From Undibacterium cyanobacteriorum (GTDB taxonomy: Bacteria; Pseudomonadota; Gammaproteobacteria; Burkholderiales; Burkholderiaceae_D), in the NCBI RefSeq assembly GCF_031326225.1, contig NZ_CP133720.1:1488001-1552000 (forward strand): a stretch of 64,000 nt of DNA, in the 5' to 3' direction. Under the pieces are notes generated by a model. That model was not told the DNA's origin, ran no database searches, and worked only from the letters and a program-made list of their open reading frames with translations. The translations under genes and the position numbers were made by a program. Below are positions 33,926-43,040 of the stretch, one piece after another (position 1 is the first letter of the stretch; each line of letters starts with the position of its first letter).

Positions 33926-35410
33926 ATGAGACTCATTCGAGAGAAAGCTTGTTCTTTGCTCGCGCTGACGTTTTTGTTTCTGTCCAGTTCGGCTGTCGTG
34001 TCTGCGCAAGCGCCATTGCAGCCAATACCACCAGCGACGGAGAGTAGAGATAATCAACTGCGCGATAGGCTCTTGCAAAACATCGATGCTCACCAAAATC
34101 TCATGCGGGATTTGGAAGAACTGTGTGACGATATCGGGGCTCGTCTTACAGGTTCTGAATCACTACGACGTGCCCAGCAATGGGCATCGGCGAAGCTCAG
34201 AGCCTACGGCGCCGATGCAGTTTGGGAGGAGGATTATATTCTCGGTTCCACTTGGCATCGGGGCCGTAGTCAGGCGCGTTTATTGAATGCCAATCGTCAG
34301 ATCATGGCGATGGCGCAGGCGGGCTGGACTAGTTCTTCATCTAAGCCGATTCAAGCGGAGGTAGCGATACTCGATGCATCCAATCTGGACGAGTTGCGAC
34401 ACCAGTTGCCGCAGCTTAAGGGGAAAATTGTCCTATTGCTGCGAACTCCCAAGCTCAGTTCAGTTGCGGGCGCGGTTTCAGAGGCACAGCGGAATGACTT
34501 CTCGCGAGAGTACAATGCGGTGTTGAAGCAAGCCGACTTCGCCGCGGTTCTCTATGTATCGGCGCGCAGTGGAAATCTCTTGGACATGCATGGCGGTCCT
34601 AAGGCGCGTTTTAAACACAATGTGGGCATCATCGGACAGCAGGACGCGCAACTTTTGCAACGCCTGATCAAGCGCGGCATATCACCTCGGCTTGAGCTGC
34701 AATTTGGTGGAGGATTTGATGGAAAGCCTGGCTCACCTGTCGTACGTGAGAAAAACCTCATCGCCGAAATTCGTGGTACGGAGTTTCCTGATGAGTATGT
34801 GGTGCTAGGCGTCCATCTCGATTCCTGGGATTTAGCGAGTGGAGCGACTGACAATGGTGTGGGCGTGGCGTTGGTGATGGAAGTTTTACGTTCTATCGGT
34901 GCTATGCGTGCTATAGGTACTATACGTGCTTCGCAAATTCCGATGAAGCGTAGCTTGCGTGTGATTTTGTTCTCCGGCGAAGAGCAAGGATTATTGGGTA
35001 GCAAAGCCTACGTCGAAGGTCATCAAAGCGAGCTCGGTAAAGTGCAGGCGATGTTGACGATAGACAGTGGTGCAGGTCGGATTATCGGCATCCCCGATAT
35101 GCAAGTTGATGGGTGGTATGACGCCTTGAATACCATGACAAACGCGCATCCACTACTGCAAAAATTGGAAGTGGTGTATGCGGTATCTAAGGGCTCGGAT
35201 CATGAGAGCTTTTTTGCGCAGGGTGTTCCGGCATTCTCGTTGGCGCAAGAACCACTCGATTATCTGAGTCATACTTGGCACAGCGAGGCGGATACCTTAG
35301 ACCATGTGAAAAAAGATGATCTTGTCTATAACGCCAAAGTCTTAAGTTTGATCAGCCAATATTTGCTCAATAGCCCGCGCTTGCCGCATCGTGTGGATCG
35401 AAAAAACTAG
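33926..35410 (+). CDS. Secreted M28-family zinc aminopeptidase
   Basis: Metallopeptidase of 494 residues with a signal peptide (about 1-26, ending VVSA). After a PA-like domain (about 110-250) come the dinuclear zinc ligands: H and D in GVHLDSWDLASGATDNG, the catalytic/ligand Glu pair in FSGEEQGLLGS, D in LTIDSGAGR and H in SKGSDHESFFAQG. It resembles glutamate carboxypeptidase/aminopeptidase Q-type M28 enzymes. Between the HxD motif and the EE motif the DNA carries an imperfect 18-bp tandem duplication (34894-34929) adding six residues. It follows the unknown secreted gene and converges on the ABC-2 operon. Confidence 0.9.
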   Translation: MRLIREKACSLLALTFLFLSSSAVVSAQAPLQPIPPATESRDNQLRDRLLQNIDAHQNLMRDLEELCDDIGARLTGSESLRRAQQWASAKLRAYGADAVWEEDYILGSTWHRGRSQARLLNANRQIMAMAQAGWTSSSSKPIQAEVAILDASNLDELRHQLPQLKGKIVLLLRTPKLSSVAGAVSEAQRNDFSREYNAVLKQADFAAVLYVSARSGNLLDMHGGPKARFKHNVGIIGQQDAQLLQRLIKRGISPRLELQFGGGFDGKPGSPVVREKNLIAEIRGTEFPDEYVVLGVHLDSWDLASGATDNGVGVALVMEVLRSIGAMRAIGTIRASQIPMKRSLRVILFSGEEQGLLGSKAYVEGHQSELGKVQAMLTIDSGAGRIIGIPDMQVDGWYDALNTMTNAHPLLQKLEVVYAVSKGSDHESFFAQGVPAFSLAQEPLDYLSHTWHSEADTLDHVKKDDLVYNAKVLSLISQYLLNSPRLPHRVDRKN

Positions 35411-35413
35411 GGT

Positions 35414-35445
35414 ATAGCGTGGTGAGCGGATGCTCGCCCCGCTAT
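35414..35445. terminator. Hairpin between convergent genes
   Basis: ATAGCG pairs with CGCTAT and an inner GAGC pairs with GCTC, centred between the M28 gene and the ABC-2 permease gene. There is no immediate T-run on either side, so termination is only possible. Confidence 0.3.
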
Positions 35446-35458
35446 GCACAGTCGAAAT

Positions 35459-36592
35459 TTAGTCCAAGGTCTGACGATACCGTTTCAGCGCAATCGCCCC
35501 CGCCACGAACAAGAAAATCACCATCGGCCACAGCTCTTGCGAGAGTTGTTGTGCCGAATTTCCTTTCAGTAGAATGCCGCGCACGATGCGTAAGAAATGC
35601 GTGAGCGGAAGCACTTCGCCAATATTCTGCGCCCACACTGGCATGGCGCGGAAGGGGAACATGAAGCCTGATAAGAGGATCGATGGCAGGAAGAAAAAGA
35701 AGGTCATCTGCATCGCTTGTAATTGATTCTTGGCGATGGTTGAGAAGGTAAATCCCACCGCCAAATTGGCCATGATGAAGATACCAATTAGACTCAACAG
35801 CAGCGGCAAGCTGCCGACCATCGGCACATCGAAGATGATGAAGGCGGCACTCATGATGACCGTGAGCTGAATATAACCAATCACCACGTAAGGCAGAATT
35901 TTTCCTATCATGACTTCGGCGGGACGCACCGGTGTCGCCAACAGATTTTCCATGGTGCCGCGTTCGCGTTCGCGAGTCATCGCTAATGACGTCAACATGA
36001 TCATGGTCATGGTCAGAATCGTGCCGATCAAACCGGGCACGATATTGTAACGAGACAGGCCTTCTGGGTTATAGCGTTTATGGACGCGCACCTCATAGGG
36101 TTGCGGATTGCCTTGCAGACGCTGTAGTGGACCGACGAGATCGGCTTTGAGCGCGAGCGGAATAATACTGCTGAGCGCCGCTAGCGCATTGCCTGCCGCG
36201 GACGGATCGGTGGCGTCAGCAGAAATCAGGATCGCTGGTTTTTCTCCGCGCACTACTTTTTCAGTAAAACGTGGGGGAATCACAATCATGAACTGCACTT
36301 TGCCGTTCTCGACGAGGCTATCGGCTTCTACTTCACTCTTGAGATTGTAATCAATGCGGAAGTAGCCCGTGTTCTGTAACGTCGCTGTGAAACTACGCGA
36401 GAGTGTGCCTTGGTCGAGATTGACTAAAACGGTCGGTAAGCCTTTGGGGTCGGTATTAATCGCGTAGCCGAACATGATCAGTTGCGCGATCGGGATGGCC
36501 ACGGCCATCGCAAAAGTGAGTCGATCGCGCATCATTTGTTGAAACTCTTTGATGAAGATGGCGACGCAGCGATTGATCGAAAAGCGGTTCAT
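35459..36592 (-). CDS. ABC-2 type permease (YbhR/YhhJ-like)
   Basis: Inner-membrane exporter subunit of 377 residues. It has one N-terminal helix (about 20-40, MAVAIPIAQLIMFGYAI), a large extracytoplasmic region (about 45-170) and five C-terminal helices with the ABC-2 landmark SLAMTRERERGTMENLLATP (about 215). The start at 36592 overlaps the ATPase stop by four bases (ATGA); the frame is open to 36673 but that lies inside the ATPase gene. With the ATPase and membrane-fusion protein it forms a YbhGFSR-like drug-export system, here with only one permease gene, so a homodimer is expected. Confidence 0.9.
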   Translation of the reverse strand: MNRFSINRCVAIFIKEFQQMMRDRLTFAMAVAIPIAQLIMFGYAINTDPKGLPTVLVNLDQGTLSRSFTATLQNTGYFRIDYNLKSEVEADSLVENGKVQFMIVIPPRFTEKVVRGEKPAILISADATDPSAAGNALAALSSIIPLALKADLVGPLQRLQGNPQPYEVRVHKRYNPEGLSRYNIVPGLIGTILTMTMIMLTSLAMTRERERGTMENLLATPVRPAEVMIGKILPYVVIGYIQLTVIMSAAFIIFDVPMVGSLPLLLSLIGIFIMANLAVGFTFSTIAKNQLQAMQMTFFFFLPSILLSGFMFPFRAMPVWAQNIGEVLPLTHFLRIVRGILLKGNSAQQLSQELWPMVIFLFVAGAIALKRYRQTLD

Positions 36593-37578
36593 GCTTGACC
36601 TCGCTGATGTTGAAAATTGTCCGGCGCGGCAGCGATCATGCTGATAAACACGTCCTCCAAATTGGCGCGGCACGAGGCAATCGAGAGTGATCCATCATTC
36701 GGTAGGCTATGTAGAGCGCGCATGACCAAGTCTTCATCGAGTCCCGCCACATGCACTGCATTACCAAAGGCGGCGACGCTCAGTACGCCATCGGCTTGTT
36801 TGAGTGTTTCTAAGAAACGCCCGAGTTGTTGGCCTTGTAGTGTCCAGACTTTGAGTTTGGATTGATCAATAATTTCACTTTCGGTACCGCGTGCGAGAAT
36901 TTTTCCGTAGGCGATGTAGACCAATTCGTGACAACGCTCGGCTTCATCCATGTAGTGCGTGGAGACCAACACCGTGATGCCTTCTGCCGCGAGGTGATGA
37001 ATTTGATCCCAGAATTCGCGCCGGGCTTTCGGGTCGACACCAGCTGTGGGTTCATCCAATAACAGTAATTTCGGCTCGTGGATCATGCAGGCGGCGAGCG
37101 CCAAACGTTGTTTCCAACCGCCAGAGAGTGCACCGGCTAATTGCGATGCACGCGAACTCAGACCGAGGCGTTCTAAGGACGCATCGACCGCATCTTTGCG
37201 ATGGGGCAGCTCGAACAACCGCGCGATGAAATCCAGATTTTGGCGTATTGAGAGATCTTCATAGAGACCGAATTTCTGCGTCATGTAACCGACTTGACGA
37301 CGAATCTGCGTCGCTTCACGGAAGATATCAAGGCCAAGACAATGACCACTCCCAGCATCGGGTGTCAGTAGTCCGCACAGCATTCGTATCGTGGTGGTTT
37401 TGCCGCTACCATTTGGCCCGAGAAAGCCGCAGATTTTCCCCTGCGCGACTTGTAAATTAACTTGATCGACCACAGCACGACCGTTGTACAACTTGCTTAA
37501 TCCTTGCACGTCAATCGCGAATGGAGTCTGCCTTGCGTCGCCAATCTGAGGGGGATTAGGGGCACGGTTTGCAATCAC
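36589..37578 (-). CDS. ABC transporter ATP-binding protein of the ABC-2 exporter
   Basis: ATPase of 329 residues with Walker A GPNGSGKTTTIRM (about 54-66), the Q-loop in GYMTQKFGLYEDLS, signature LSGGWKQRLALAACM (about 150) and Walker B LLLLDEPTAGVDPKARREFW. One nucleotide domain is present, in contrast with the double-domain YbhF of E. coli. It overlaps the fusion-protein gene upstream and the permease downstream by four bases each, so the three are tightly coupled. Confidence 0.93.
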   Translation of the reverse strand: MIANRAPNPPQIGDARQTPFAIDVQGLSKLYNGRAVVDQVNLQVAQGKICGFLGPNGSGKTTTIRMLCGLLTPDAGSGHCLGLDIFREATQIRRQVGYMTQKFGLYEDLSIRQNLDFIARLFELPHRKDAVDASLERLGLSSRASQLAGALSGGWKQRLALAACMIHEPKLLLLDEPTAGVDPKARREFWDQIHHLAAEGITVLVSTHYMDEAERCHELVYIAYGKILARGTESEIIDQSKLKVWTLQGQQLGRFLETLKQADGVLSVAAFGNAVHVAGLDEDLVMRALHSLPNDGSLSIASCRANLEDVFISMIAAAPDNFQHQRGQA

Positions 37579-38630
37579 GATTTTTTCTCCGTCGCAGCCG
37601 TGTTCGATTTGACGAGACGCACATCGATCGGTTGCCCCACGTGTAGGGCTTTGGCCTGCGCTGGATCTGGGCGTGCTTCGACCAAGAACATGAGTTTGGC
37701 GCGTTGGGCGTTTGAGTAGATCACTGGCGGCGTGTATTCGGCTTGCGTAGCGATGCGACTAATGGTGGCATTGATGTTCTCAGCGCAGCCATCACAATGG
37801 ATTTGCACTTGCTGACCAGGCTTGATACTGGCGAGTTCAGCTTCAGGTACATAGAAGCGCAGTTTGACATTGCCCGGCGGTAGTAAGCTGAGCACTGGCT
37901 GTCCAGGGCTGACGACTTCACCGCCACGGAAAAATACATCGGCGATGATACCGGCTTGCGGTGCGATCTCGGTTTTTTGCTTGGCGCGCCAGCCGATTTG
38001 TTTGACTACTTGTTCAGCTGCGGTAGCGTTGGCCGAGGCCGCGGTACGCTCGTCGTTGCGCGCTGGCAGTTGCGCTACCGCTAGTGCTGCTTTCAATTCG
38101 GTGACGCGGGCACTACTGAGTTTCACTGCGGTCGCGGCATCATCCATCTTGGCCTTGGAAATGAAACCTTGTGCGACCAATTGCTGCTGGCGTTGTAATT
38201 CGTTTTGCGCCAAGGCAGCTTGGGCTTCGGCACTCGCTAATTGCGCCTTGGTCACGGCGATCTCTTCTTGGCGTTTGCCTTTTTCTGTATTCAAGGCTTG
38301 CGCTTTGGCGGCGAGAGCGCGGGCGTTGGCTTCTTCTACACTGGCGAGCTCGGCTTCTTTGTCGAGTGTGAACAAGGGCGCTTGCTGCGTGACCTCTTGT
38401 CCGGCTTGTACTTGTAATTGTTCGATGCGGCCGCCCAAGGGAGAGGAAATGTAGAGATATTCGCCTTCGACGTAGCCGGTCCAGCTCGAAGTCGTCGGTG
38501 CGCTGCAGGCACTCAACGCCAACACAGTCGCGCCAAGCAATAAGCTGGGGAAGAGCGCTTGAATATTGGCTCGCAATGATGGAATGGGGCGGTGTTGTTT
38601 CAACGTCGGAGCAAAGGCTGACTTAGACAT
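37575..38630 (-). CDS. HlyD/YbhG-like membrane-fusion lipoprotein
   Basis: Periplasmic adaptor of 351 residues. The signal region (about 20-41) ends with a lipobox-like LSAC, so it may be a lipoprotein. The core shows the lipoyl half with YISSPLGGRIEQLQVQAG, a long Ala/Gln-rich coiled-coil hairpin (about 95-210) and the second half IAPQAGIIADVFFRGGEVV. I start at 38630, where GGAGAA lies 7 bases upstream; this overlaps the TetR gene by eight bases. The upstream-open frame to 38714 lies inside the TetR gene and is rejected. Confidence 0.9.
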   Translation of the reverse strand: MSKSAFAPTLKQHRPIPSLRANIQALFPSLLLGATVLALSACSAPTTSSWTGYVEGEYLYISSPLGGRIEQLQVQAGQEVTQQAPLFTLDKEAELASVEEANARALAAKAQALNTEKGKRQEEIAVTKAQLASAEAQAALAQNELQRQQQLVAQGFISKAKMDDAATAVKLSSARVTELKAALAVAQLPARNDERTAASANATAAEQVVKQIGWRAKQKTEIAPQAGIIADVFFRGGEVVSPGQPVLSLLPPGNVKLRFYVPEAELASIKPGQQVQIHCDGCAENINATISRIATQAEYTPPVIYSNAQRAKLMFLVEARPDPAQAKALHVGQPIDVRLVKSNTAATEKKS

Positions 38631-39282
38631 GGGGTTCTCCAGAGGCGAGGGAAGACTTAGGAATTTGTAGCGCATACAAAGCGCGTTGCACGCGTTCGAC
38701 GATGGCTTCATCACTGAGCACAGTGTCTTGCATTTGCTGATGAAAGAATTGTGGTGCGAAGCCGAGTTGCATGACGCGCGGTGCGATCACCATCGGTGCC
38801 GCAATTGAGCCCATCAAGAAGGTGAAGGCTTGCATCGGCGCGATCTCGCCCAAGCTGCCGTCGAGCTTGGCTTGCATGATCAAACTGATGATGAGCTGCA
38901 TGTGACGCGAGCCATTTTTCTTCAAGAATTCTTGTGCCACGCTTTCACCATGAGCCGCATCGGACCAGACCCGACCTAACCAATGACCATGCTCGCGCAG
39001 CAAGCGCGCCAACATCACCATGGTGTGTGCTAATCGTTCAATCGGTGTGCCGGGGTGTTCCGTCTCCGCTTGCAATTGTGCGAATAATTCTTCGTACATG
39101 TTCTGCAGCAGCGTCGCCAGAAAATTGTCTTTGCTACGGAAGTGATAGTGAAACATGCCCATATTGCAGTTGGCATGCTCGGTCAGTTGCCGCAAAGAGA
39201 GATTTTTGCAGCCGCATTGCGGAAACAAAGCTCGACCACTATTGAGCAGTGCTTGATCGATGTTTTGAGAGGGTCTTGCCAT
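38623..39282 (-). CDS. TetR/AcrR-family repressor (CecR-like)
   Basis: One-component regulator of 219 residues. The N-terminal helix-turn-helix is seen in LSLRQLTEHANCNMGMFHYHFRSKDNFLATL (about 29-60, shown in part as NMGMFHYHFRSKDNF), followed by a helical ligand domain. It is the first gene of the ABC-2 export operon, as CecR is for ybhGFSR in E. coli. A perfect inverted repeat at 39303-39330 just before its start is the probable operator, implying that it represses itself and the exporter until an inducer binds. Confidence 0.9.
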   Translation of the reverse strand: MARPSQNIDQALLNSGRALFPQCGCKNLSLRQLTEHANCNMGMFHYHFRSKDNFLATLLQNMYEELFAQLQAETEHPGTPIERLAHTMVMLARLLREHGHWLGRVWSDAAHGESVAQEFLKKNGSRHMQLIISLIMQAKLDGSLGEIAPMQAFTFLMGSIAAPMVIAPRVMQLGFAPQFFHQQMQDTVLSDEAIVERVQRALYALQIPKSSLASGEPHV

Positions 39283-39302
39283 GCTGATTTGCTAAATTTA
39301 GT

Positions 39303-39330
39303 GAATTATTAGTCGATTGACTAATAATTC
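39303..39330. promoter_or_regulatory. TetR-type operator
   Basis: GAATTATTAGTC and GACTAATAATTC form a perfect 12-bp inverted repeat with a four-base spacer, ending 21 bp before the TetR start codon. The core TTAGTC-N4-GACTAA fits TetR-family sites. Confidence 0.8.
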
Positions 39331-39705
39331 GCAGTTTCGTTACTTTTTGGTGGGCTGTCAAGAATTGATTTTTGATTTCCCCTCAATTTTTATGTCGTAA
39401 AGAAAATCTTAAGAAACAAGTTATTTACATGTAATCGTTTTAAATCAATGACTTAGTTGTTGTAATTTTCTGACTTGCTTAATCTAAAGCAAGGAAAAAT
39501 TTGAAATGAAAATGCCGTTTGGCAACTTTTTGCGTTACTGTGACGAGAGGTGCTCATTAATTCAAAGAAATAAATTTATGGAAATTATTGAGACCACTCT
39601 TTGTTGTAGACGATGGCTAGTTAGTGAAGTCGACAAGGGCAGATGTCACACGACTGAATTTTTACCCGATTGAATCTTGCAGTACTTTGTTCTTACGAGG
39701 GATGA
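39331..39705 (+). other. AT-rich region before the chemoreceptor gene
   Basis: About 375 bp with no gene that I can support. It should hold the chemoreceptor promoter, but I found neither a good sigma-70 nor a properly spaced flagellar sigma-28 match. Confidence 0.5.
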
Positions 39706-39708
39706 ATG

Positions 39709-41325
39709 ATGAAAGTTTCGACACGTTTGGGAATCTTGATTGCGAGTATGGCGTTGGTTGTTTTTGTGGTCAGTGGAATTGGCTTGTTTGGACTAATAAA
39801 GGCGAATGAAGCGATTCAAACCATTTACGAAGATAGAACGACCCCAGCGGTTGATCTTGGTCGCATTCAGCTCTTTGTTGTGGATAATCGCCTGGCAATT
39901 GCGAACGCTTTAGTCGAGCAAAGAAGTGAGGTGACGGCGCAAAGTGTGGAAACTTTGCAAGCCAACATGGCTAGCATCACTAAACTCTGGGATGCGTACA
40001 TGGCGACCTATCTGACACCAGAGGAAGCGAAGATTGCGCAACGATTTGCTGAGCATCGCAAAGCCTACGTGCAACAAGGCTTGCTGCCAGCGCTCGCGGC
40101 TTTAAAAAACAATGATCTGGAAACGGCGCGTCAGTTGATGGTGGAGAAGGTCACACCACTCATGATCCCAGTGAAAAAGGCTGGCGATGATTTGTTGCAA
40201 CTTCAGATGGATGTCGCCAAACATGAGTATGATGCGGCAGTGTCGCGCTATATCGGCATCCGAAATACCTCGATGGTGGTGACCAGTTTGGGCCTATTAC
40301 TGGCGGTGCTATTTGGTTGGTACACCGTGAAAACCATTCGTGGTCAATTGGGAGCGGAGCCAGCGGAAGTGGCGCGAGTCGCACAAGCGATTGCCGGTGG
40401 CGATCTCACCCAAGATTTTGATGTGCCTGAGAGCGACACCTCGAGTCTCTTGTTCAACATGCGTGAAATGAACAATAGTTTAGCTACTGTCGTCGGACAA
40501 GTGCGTGGTGCGACTGATACCATTGCCACATCGTCGACCCAGATTGCCACAGGGAATATGGATTTGTCCTCACGCACCGAAGAACAAGCCAGCTCACTGG
40601 AAGAGACTGCGTCAGCACTTGAGGAGCTGACGAGTACTGTTCGCCACAATGCCGATAATGCACGTGAAGCGACTAAGTTGGCAGTGACTGCATCAGATGT
40701 TGCTGCCAAAGGCGGCAATGTGGTGGCTGAGGTTGTGAGCACCATGGGAAATATCAATGAGTCTTCGAAGCGCATCGTTGACATCATTAGTGTGATCGAT
40801 GGTATCGCATTTCAAACCAATATTTTGGCTTTAAATGCCGCGGTGGAAGCGGCGCGTGCGGGCGAACAAGGCCGTGGCTTTGCAGTCGTGGCGTCTGAAG
40901 TTCGAGCCTTGGCACAGCGTTCGGCGAGTGCGGCCAAAGAGATCAAGGATTTAATCGCAAACTCAGTTGAGCAAGTTGAGGTCGGTGCGCGTTTAGTGGA
41001 CCAAGCAGGCGCCACCATCAATGAGGTTGTTGAGAGCGTGCAGAGGGTCACTTCTGTGGTACGCGAGATTAGCGAAGCCAGCAATGAACAATCGGTGGGC
41101 ATCGAACAAATCAATATCGCGATTACCGGTATGGACAATGTGACGCAACAAAATGCTGCATTAGTCGAAGAAGCGGCAGCCGCAGCGGCTTCATTGCAAG
41201 ATCAAGCGCAGGAATTATCAAAACTGGTGAACATGTTTAAGCTGCGTGAGGCGGGTGTGATGAGCTTACACCATGGTTTCCGTCGCGTCGCTAGTGGATC
41301 ACAGGCTTTACGTTTAAGTGCTTGA
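39709..41325 (+). CDS. Methyl-accepting chemotaxis protein
   Basis: Chemoreceptor of 538 residues. It has a membrane helix (about 8-30), a periplasmic four-helix-bundle ligand domain (about 31-185), a second helix (about 188-210), a HAMP (about 211-265) and the cytoplasmic signalling coiled coil. The hairpin tip contains ISVIDGIAFQTNILALNAAV and the AGEQGRGFAVVASEVRALAQ stretch, the near-invariant CheA/CheW contact. No C-terminal NWETF-type tether for CheR/CheB is present. Two ATGs occur in tandem at 39706 and 39709; GAGG fits the second better. No che or fla genes are adjacent. The ligand is unknown. Confidence 0.93.
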   Translation: MKVSTRLGILIASMALVVFVVSGIGLFGLIKANEAIQTIYEDRTTPAVDLGRIQLFVVDNRLAIANALVEQRSEVTAQSVETLQANMASITKLWDAYMATYLTPEEAKIAQRFAEHRKAYVQQGLLPALAALKNNDLETARQLMVEKVTPLMIPVKKAGDDLLQLQMDVAKHEYDAAVSRYIGIRNTSMVVTSLGLLLAVLFGWYTVKTIRGQLGAEPAEVARVAQAIAGGDLTQDFDVPESDTSSLLFNMREMNNSLATVVGQVRGATDTIATSSTQIATGNMDLSSRTEEQASSLEETASALEELTSTVRHNADNAREATKLAVTASDVAAKGGNVVAEVVSTMGNINESSKRIVDIISVIDGIAFQTNILALNAAVEAARAGEQGRGFAVVASEVRALAQRSASAAKEIKDLIANSVEQVEVGARLVDQAGATINEVVESVQRVTSVVREISEASNEQSVGIEQINIAITGMDNVTQQNAALVEEAAAAAASLQDQAQELSKLVNMFKLREAGVMSLHHGFRRVASGSQALRLSA

Positions 41326-41398
41326 AGGTCTCGGATGTGGAACTTTCTGAGTGGGTTTACGTCATAGACTCTCTAACACTAACAACATAGGGGAAGGT

Positions 41399-42694
41399 AT
41401 GAAACATCTTCAAAAGGTCTTGTTCCTGACTGCTGCTCTGGCTGGCACGCAGATGACGGGCGTGGCGATGGCGGCTGAGTCGAGCAATGCCGTTGTGATT
41501 AAAGCAGCACGCATGTTGAATGCACAAGACGGCAAATGGATTGCACCAGCAATGCTGGTGGTGCGTGACGATAAAATTGTTGCGGCGGGCAGCAGCGTCA
41601 GTGTTCCAAATGGTGCGAAAGTGATCGATCTTGGCAATAAGTCTTTACTACCAGGCTTGATTGATATGCATACCCATTTAACAGGTGATCCGGAAAGTGC
41701 GGGTTACTCGGTGGTGGCATTGTCGATGCCGCGTGTAGCGTTGACTGGCGCGAAAAACGCACGCCTGACTTTGGAAGCTGGCTTTACCACAGTGCGTGAC
41801 GTAGGTGCAGAAGGCTACACTGATATCGCTTTGCGCGATGCCATTAATGCAGGTGATGTTCCAGGTCCGCGCATGGTAGCTTCAGGCCCAGCTTTGGGTA
41901 TTACGGGCGGCCATTGCGACGAGACCATCCATGCGCCTGAATACAAAATCTCTGCATCGGGTGTTGCTGATGGCGTGGATGCGGTCATGAAGAAAACGCG
42001 CGAAGTGATCAAGTACGGTGCTGGTGTCATTAAGTTCTGCGCGACGGGTGGCGTACTTTCATTTGGCGATGATCCACGTACATCTCAATATACGCTCGAA
42101 GAAATGAAAACGATCGTGAGTGAAGCCCATCGTTTGGGTCGTAAGGTGGCGGCGCATGCGCACGGCGGTGACGGTATCAAATTGGCGGTGTTGGCTGGTG
42201 TTGATTCGATCGAACACGGCTCTTATATTGACGAAGAAGGCGCTAAGTTGATGAAGGAACATAAGACTTGGTTGGTACCCACGGTCTACTTAGGCGATTG
42301 GTTGGTGCAAAATGCAGAAGCCATAAAGTTGCCATTACCTTTGTTAGAAAAAGCCAAAGTCGTTTTGCCGGATGCACGTAAACACATCGCTAAGGCGATC
42401 GCTGCAGGCGTACCAATTGCCTTTGGGACTGATGCAGCCGTATACCCGCATGGCCTGAATGGTCGTGAATTCGCAGTCTTAACGAAGCTAGGAATGAGCA
42501 ATGCGGACGCGATTCGTACAGCGACAATCAACGCTTCCAAACTTTTAGGCTGGGAAGATAAAGTTGGCTCCTTGGATAAGGATAAGTTTGCCGACATCAT
42601 TGCGGTCGATGGCGATCCATTAAAAGACATCACCGAACTCGAACGCGTGAAGTGGGTGATGAAGGGCGGTAAAGTGGTAAAGACAGTTCAGTGA
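41399..42694 (+). CDS. Secreted amidohydrolase-superfamily enzyme (imidazolonepropionase/prolidase-like)
   Basis: Metal-dependent hydrolase of 431 residues with a signal peptide (about 1-26, ending VAMA). Metal ligands follow the amidohydrolase order: HTH in LIDMHTHL, the bridging Lys in GVIKFCATGG, His in VAAHAHGG and IEHGSYI, and the catalytic Asp in AFGTDAAVYPHG. The beta-rich N- and C-terminal parts form the usual composite domain. Relatives cleave Xaa-Pro dipeptides, cyclic imides or organophosphates, so the substrate is open. The ATG at 41399 has GGGGAAGG upstream; the frame extends to 41351 without merit. It is monocistronic and followed by a strong terminator. Confidence 0.92.
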   Translation: MKHLQKVLFLTAALAGTQMTGVAMAAESSNAVVIKAARMLNAQDGKWIAPAMLVVRDDKIVAAGSSVSVPNGAKVIDLGNKSLLPGLIDMHTHLTGDPESAGYSVVALSMPRVALTGAKNARLTLEAGFTTVRDVGAEGYTDIALRDAINAGDVPGPRMVASGPALGITGGHCDETIHAPEYKISASGVADGVDAVMKKTREVIKYGAGVIKFCATGGVLSFGDDPRTSQYTLEEMKTIVSEAHRLGRKVAAHAHGGDGIKLAVLAGVDSIEHGSYIDEEGAKLMKEHKTWLVPTVYLGDWLVQNAEAIKLPLPLLEKAKVVLPDARKHIAKAIAAGVPIAFGTDAAVYPHGLNGREFAVLTKLGMSNADAIRTATINASKLLGWEDKVGSLDKDKFADIIAVDGDPLKDITELERVKWVMKGGKVVKTVQ

Positions 42695-42758
42695 TTGATC
42701 AATAAGAATCATTAATAAGAAGCGAAGCGCAGTCACATTTCGATAGTCAGTCAATGAG

Positions 42759-42796
42759 CCCGCATCGACCGAGAGTCGATGCGGGTTTTTGTTTTT
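42759..42796 (+). terminator. Rho-independent terminator after the amidohydrolase
   Basis: CCCGCATCGAC pairs perfectly with GTCGATGCGGG over a five-base loop, followed by TTTTTGTTTTT. It lies 65 bp after the stop codon. Confidence 0.93.
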
Positions 42797-42924
42797 GGGA
42801 TTGTAAGAACGTGATGGCCTCGTCGAAACTTGCGATGAATTGATCGCCTCGTTATGATGGTCATAGTTTTAACTTTTGCCTTGCAAGGAAGGGTTAAATT
42901 TGCACAACATCAGTGAAGTTTCCA

Positions 42925-42967
42925 AGCAGTGATATCCCCAGCAGTGATATCCCCGACTCATGAGTCG
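42925..42967. repeat. Tandem 15-bp repeat plus palindrome before the GT-C-like gene
   Basis: AGCAGTGATATCCCC occurs twice back to back without mismatch (42925-42939, 42940-42954). Immediately after it is the 14-bp palindrome CGACTCATGAGTCG (42954-42967). The array sits 74-116 bp before the start of the membrane protein gene, in a position suited to regulation. Confidence 0.6.
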
Positions 42968-43040
42968 AAATGAAGATGTTAGATCTCGGATTCACGCTTG
43001 TACTGCGTAAGATCAAAATACATAAATCACAGGACATATT

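Noticed and set aside
39484..39520. Flagellar sigma-28 promoter before the chemoreceptor
   Set aside because: TAAAG and GCCG-like elements occur, but they are about 25 bases apart instead of about 15.
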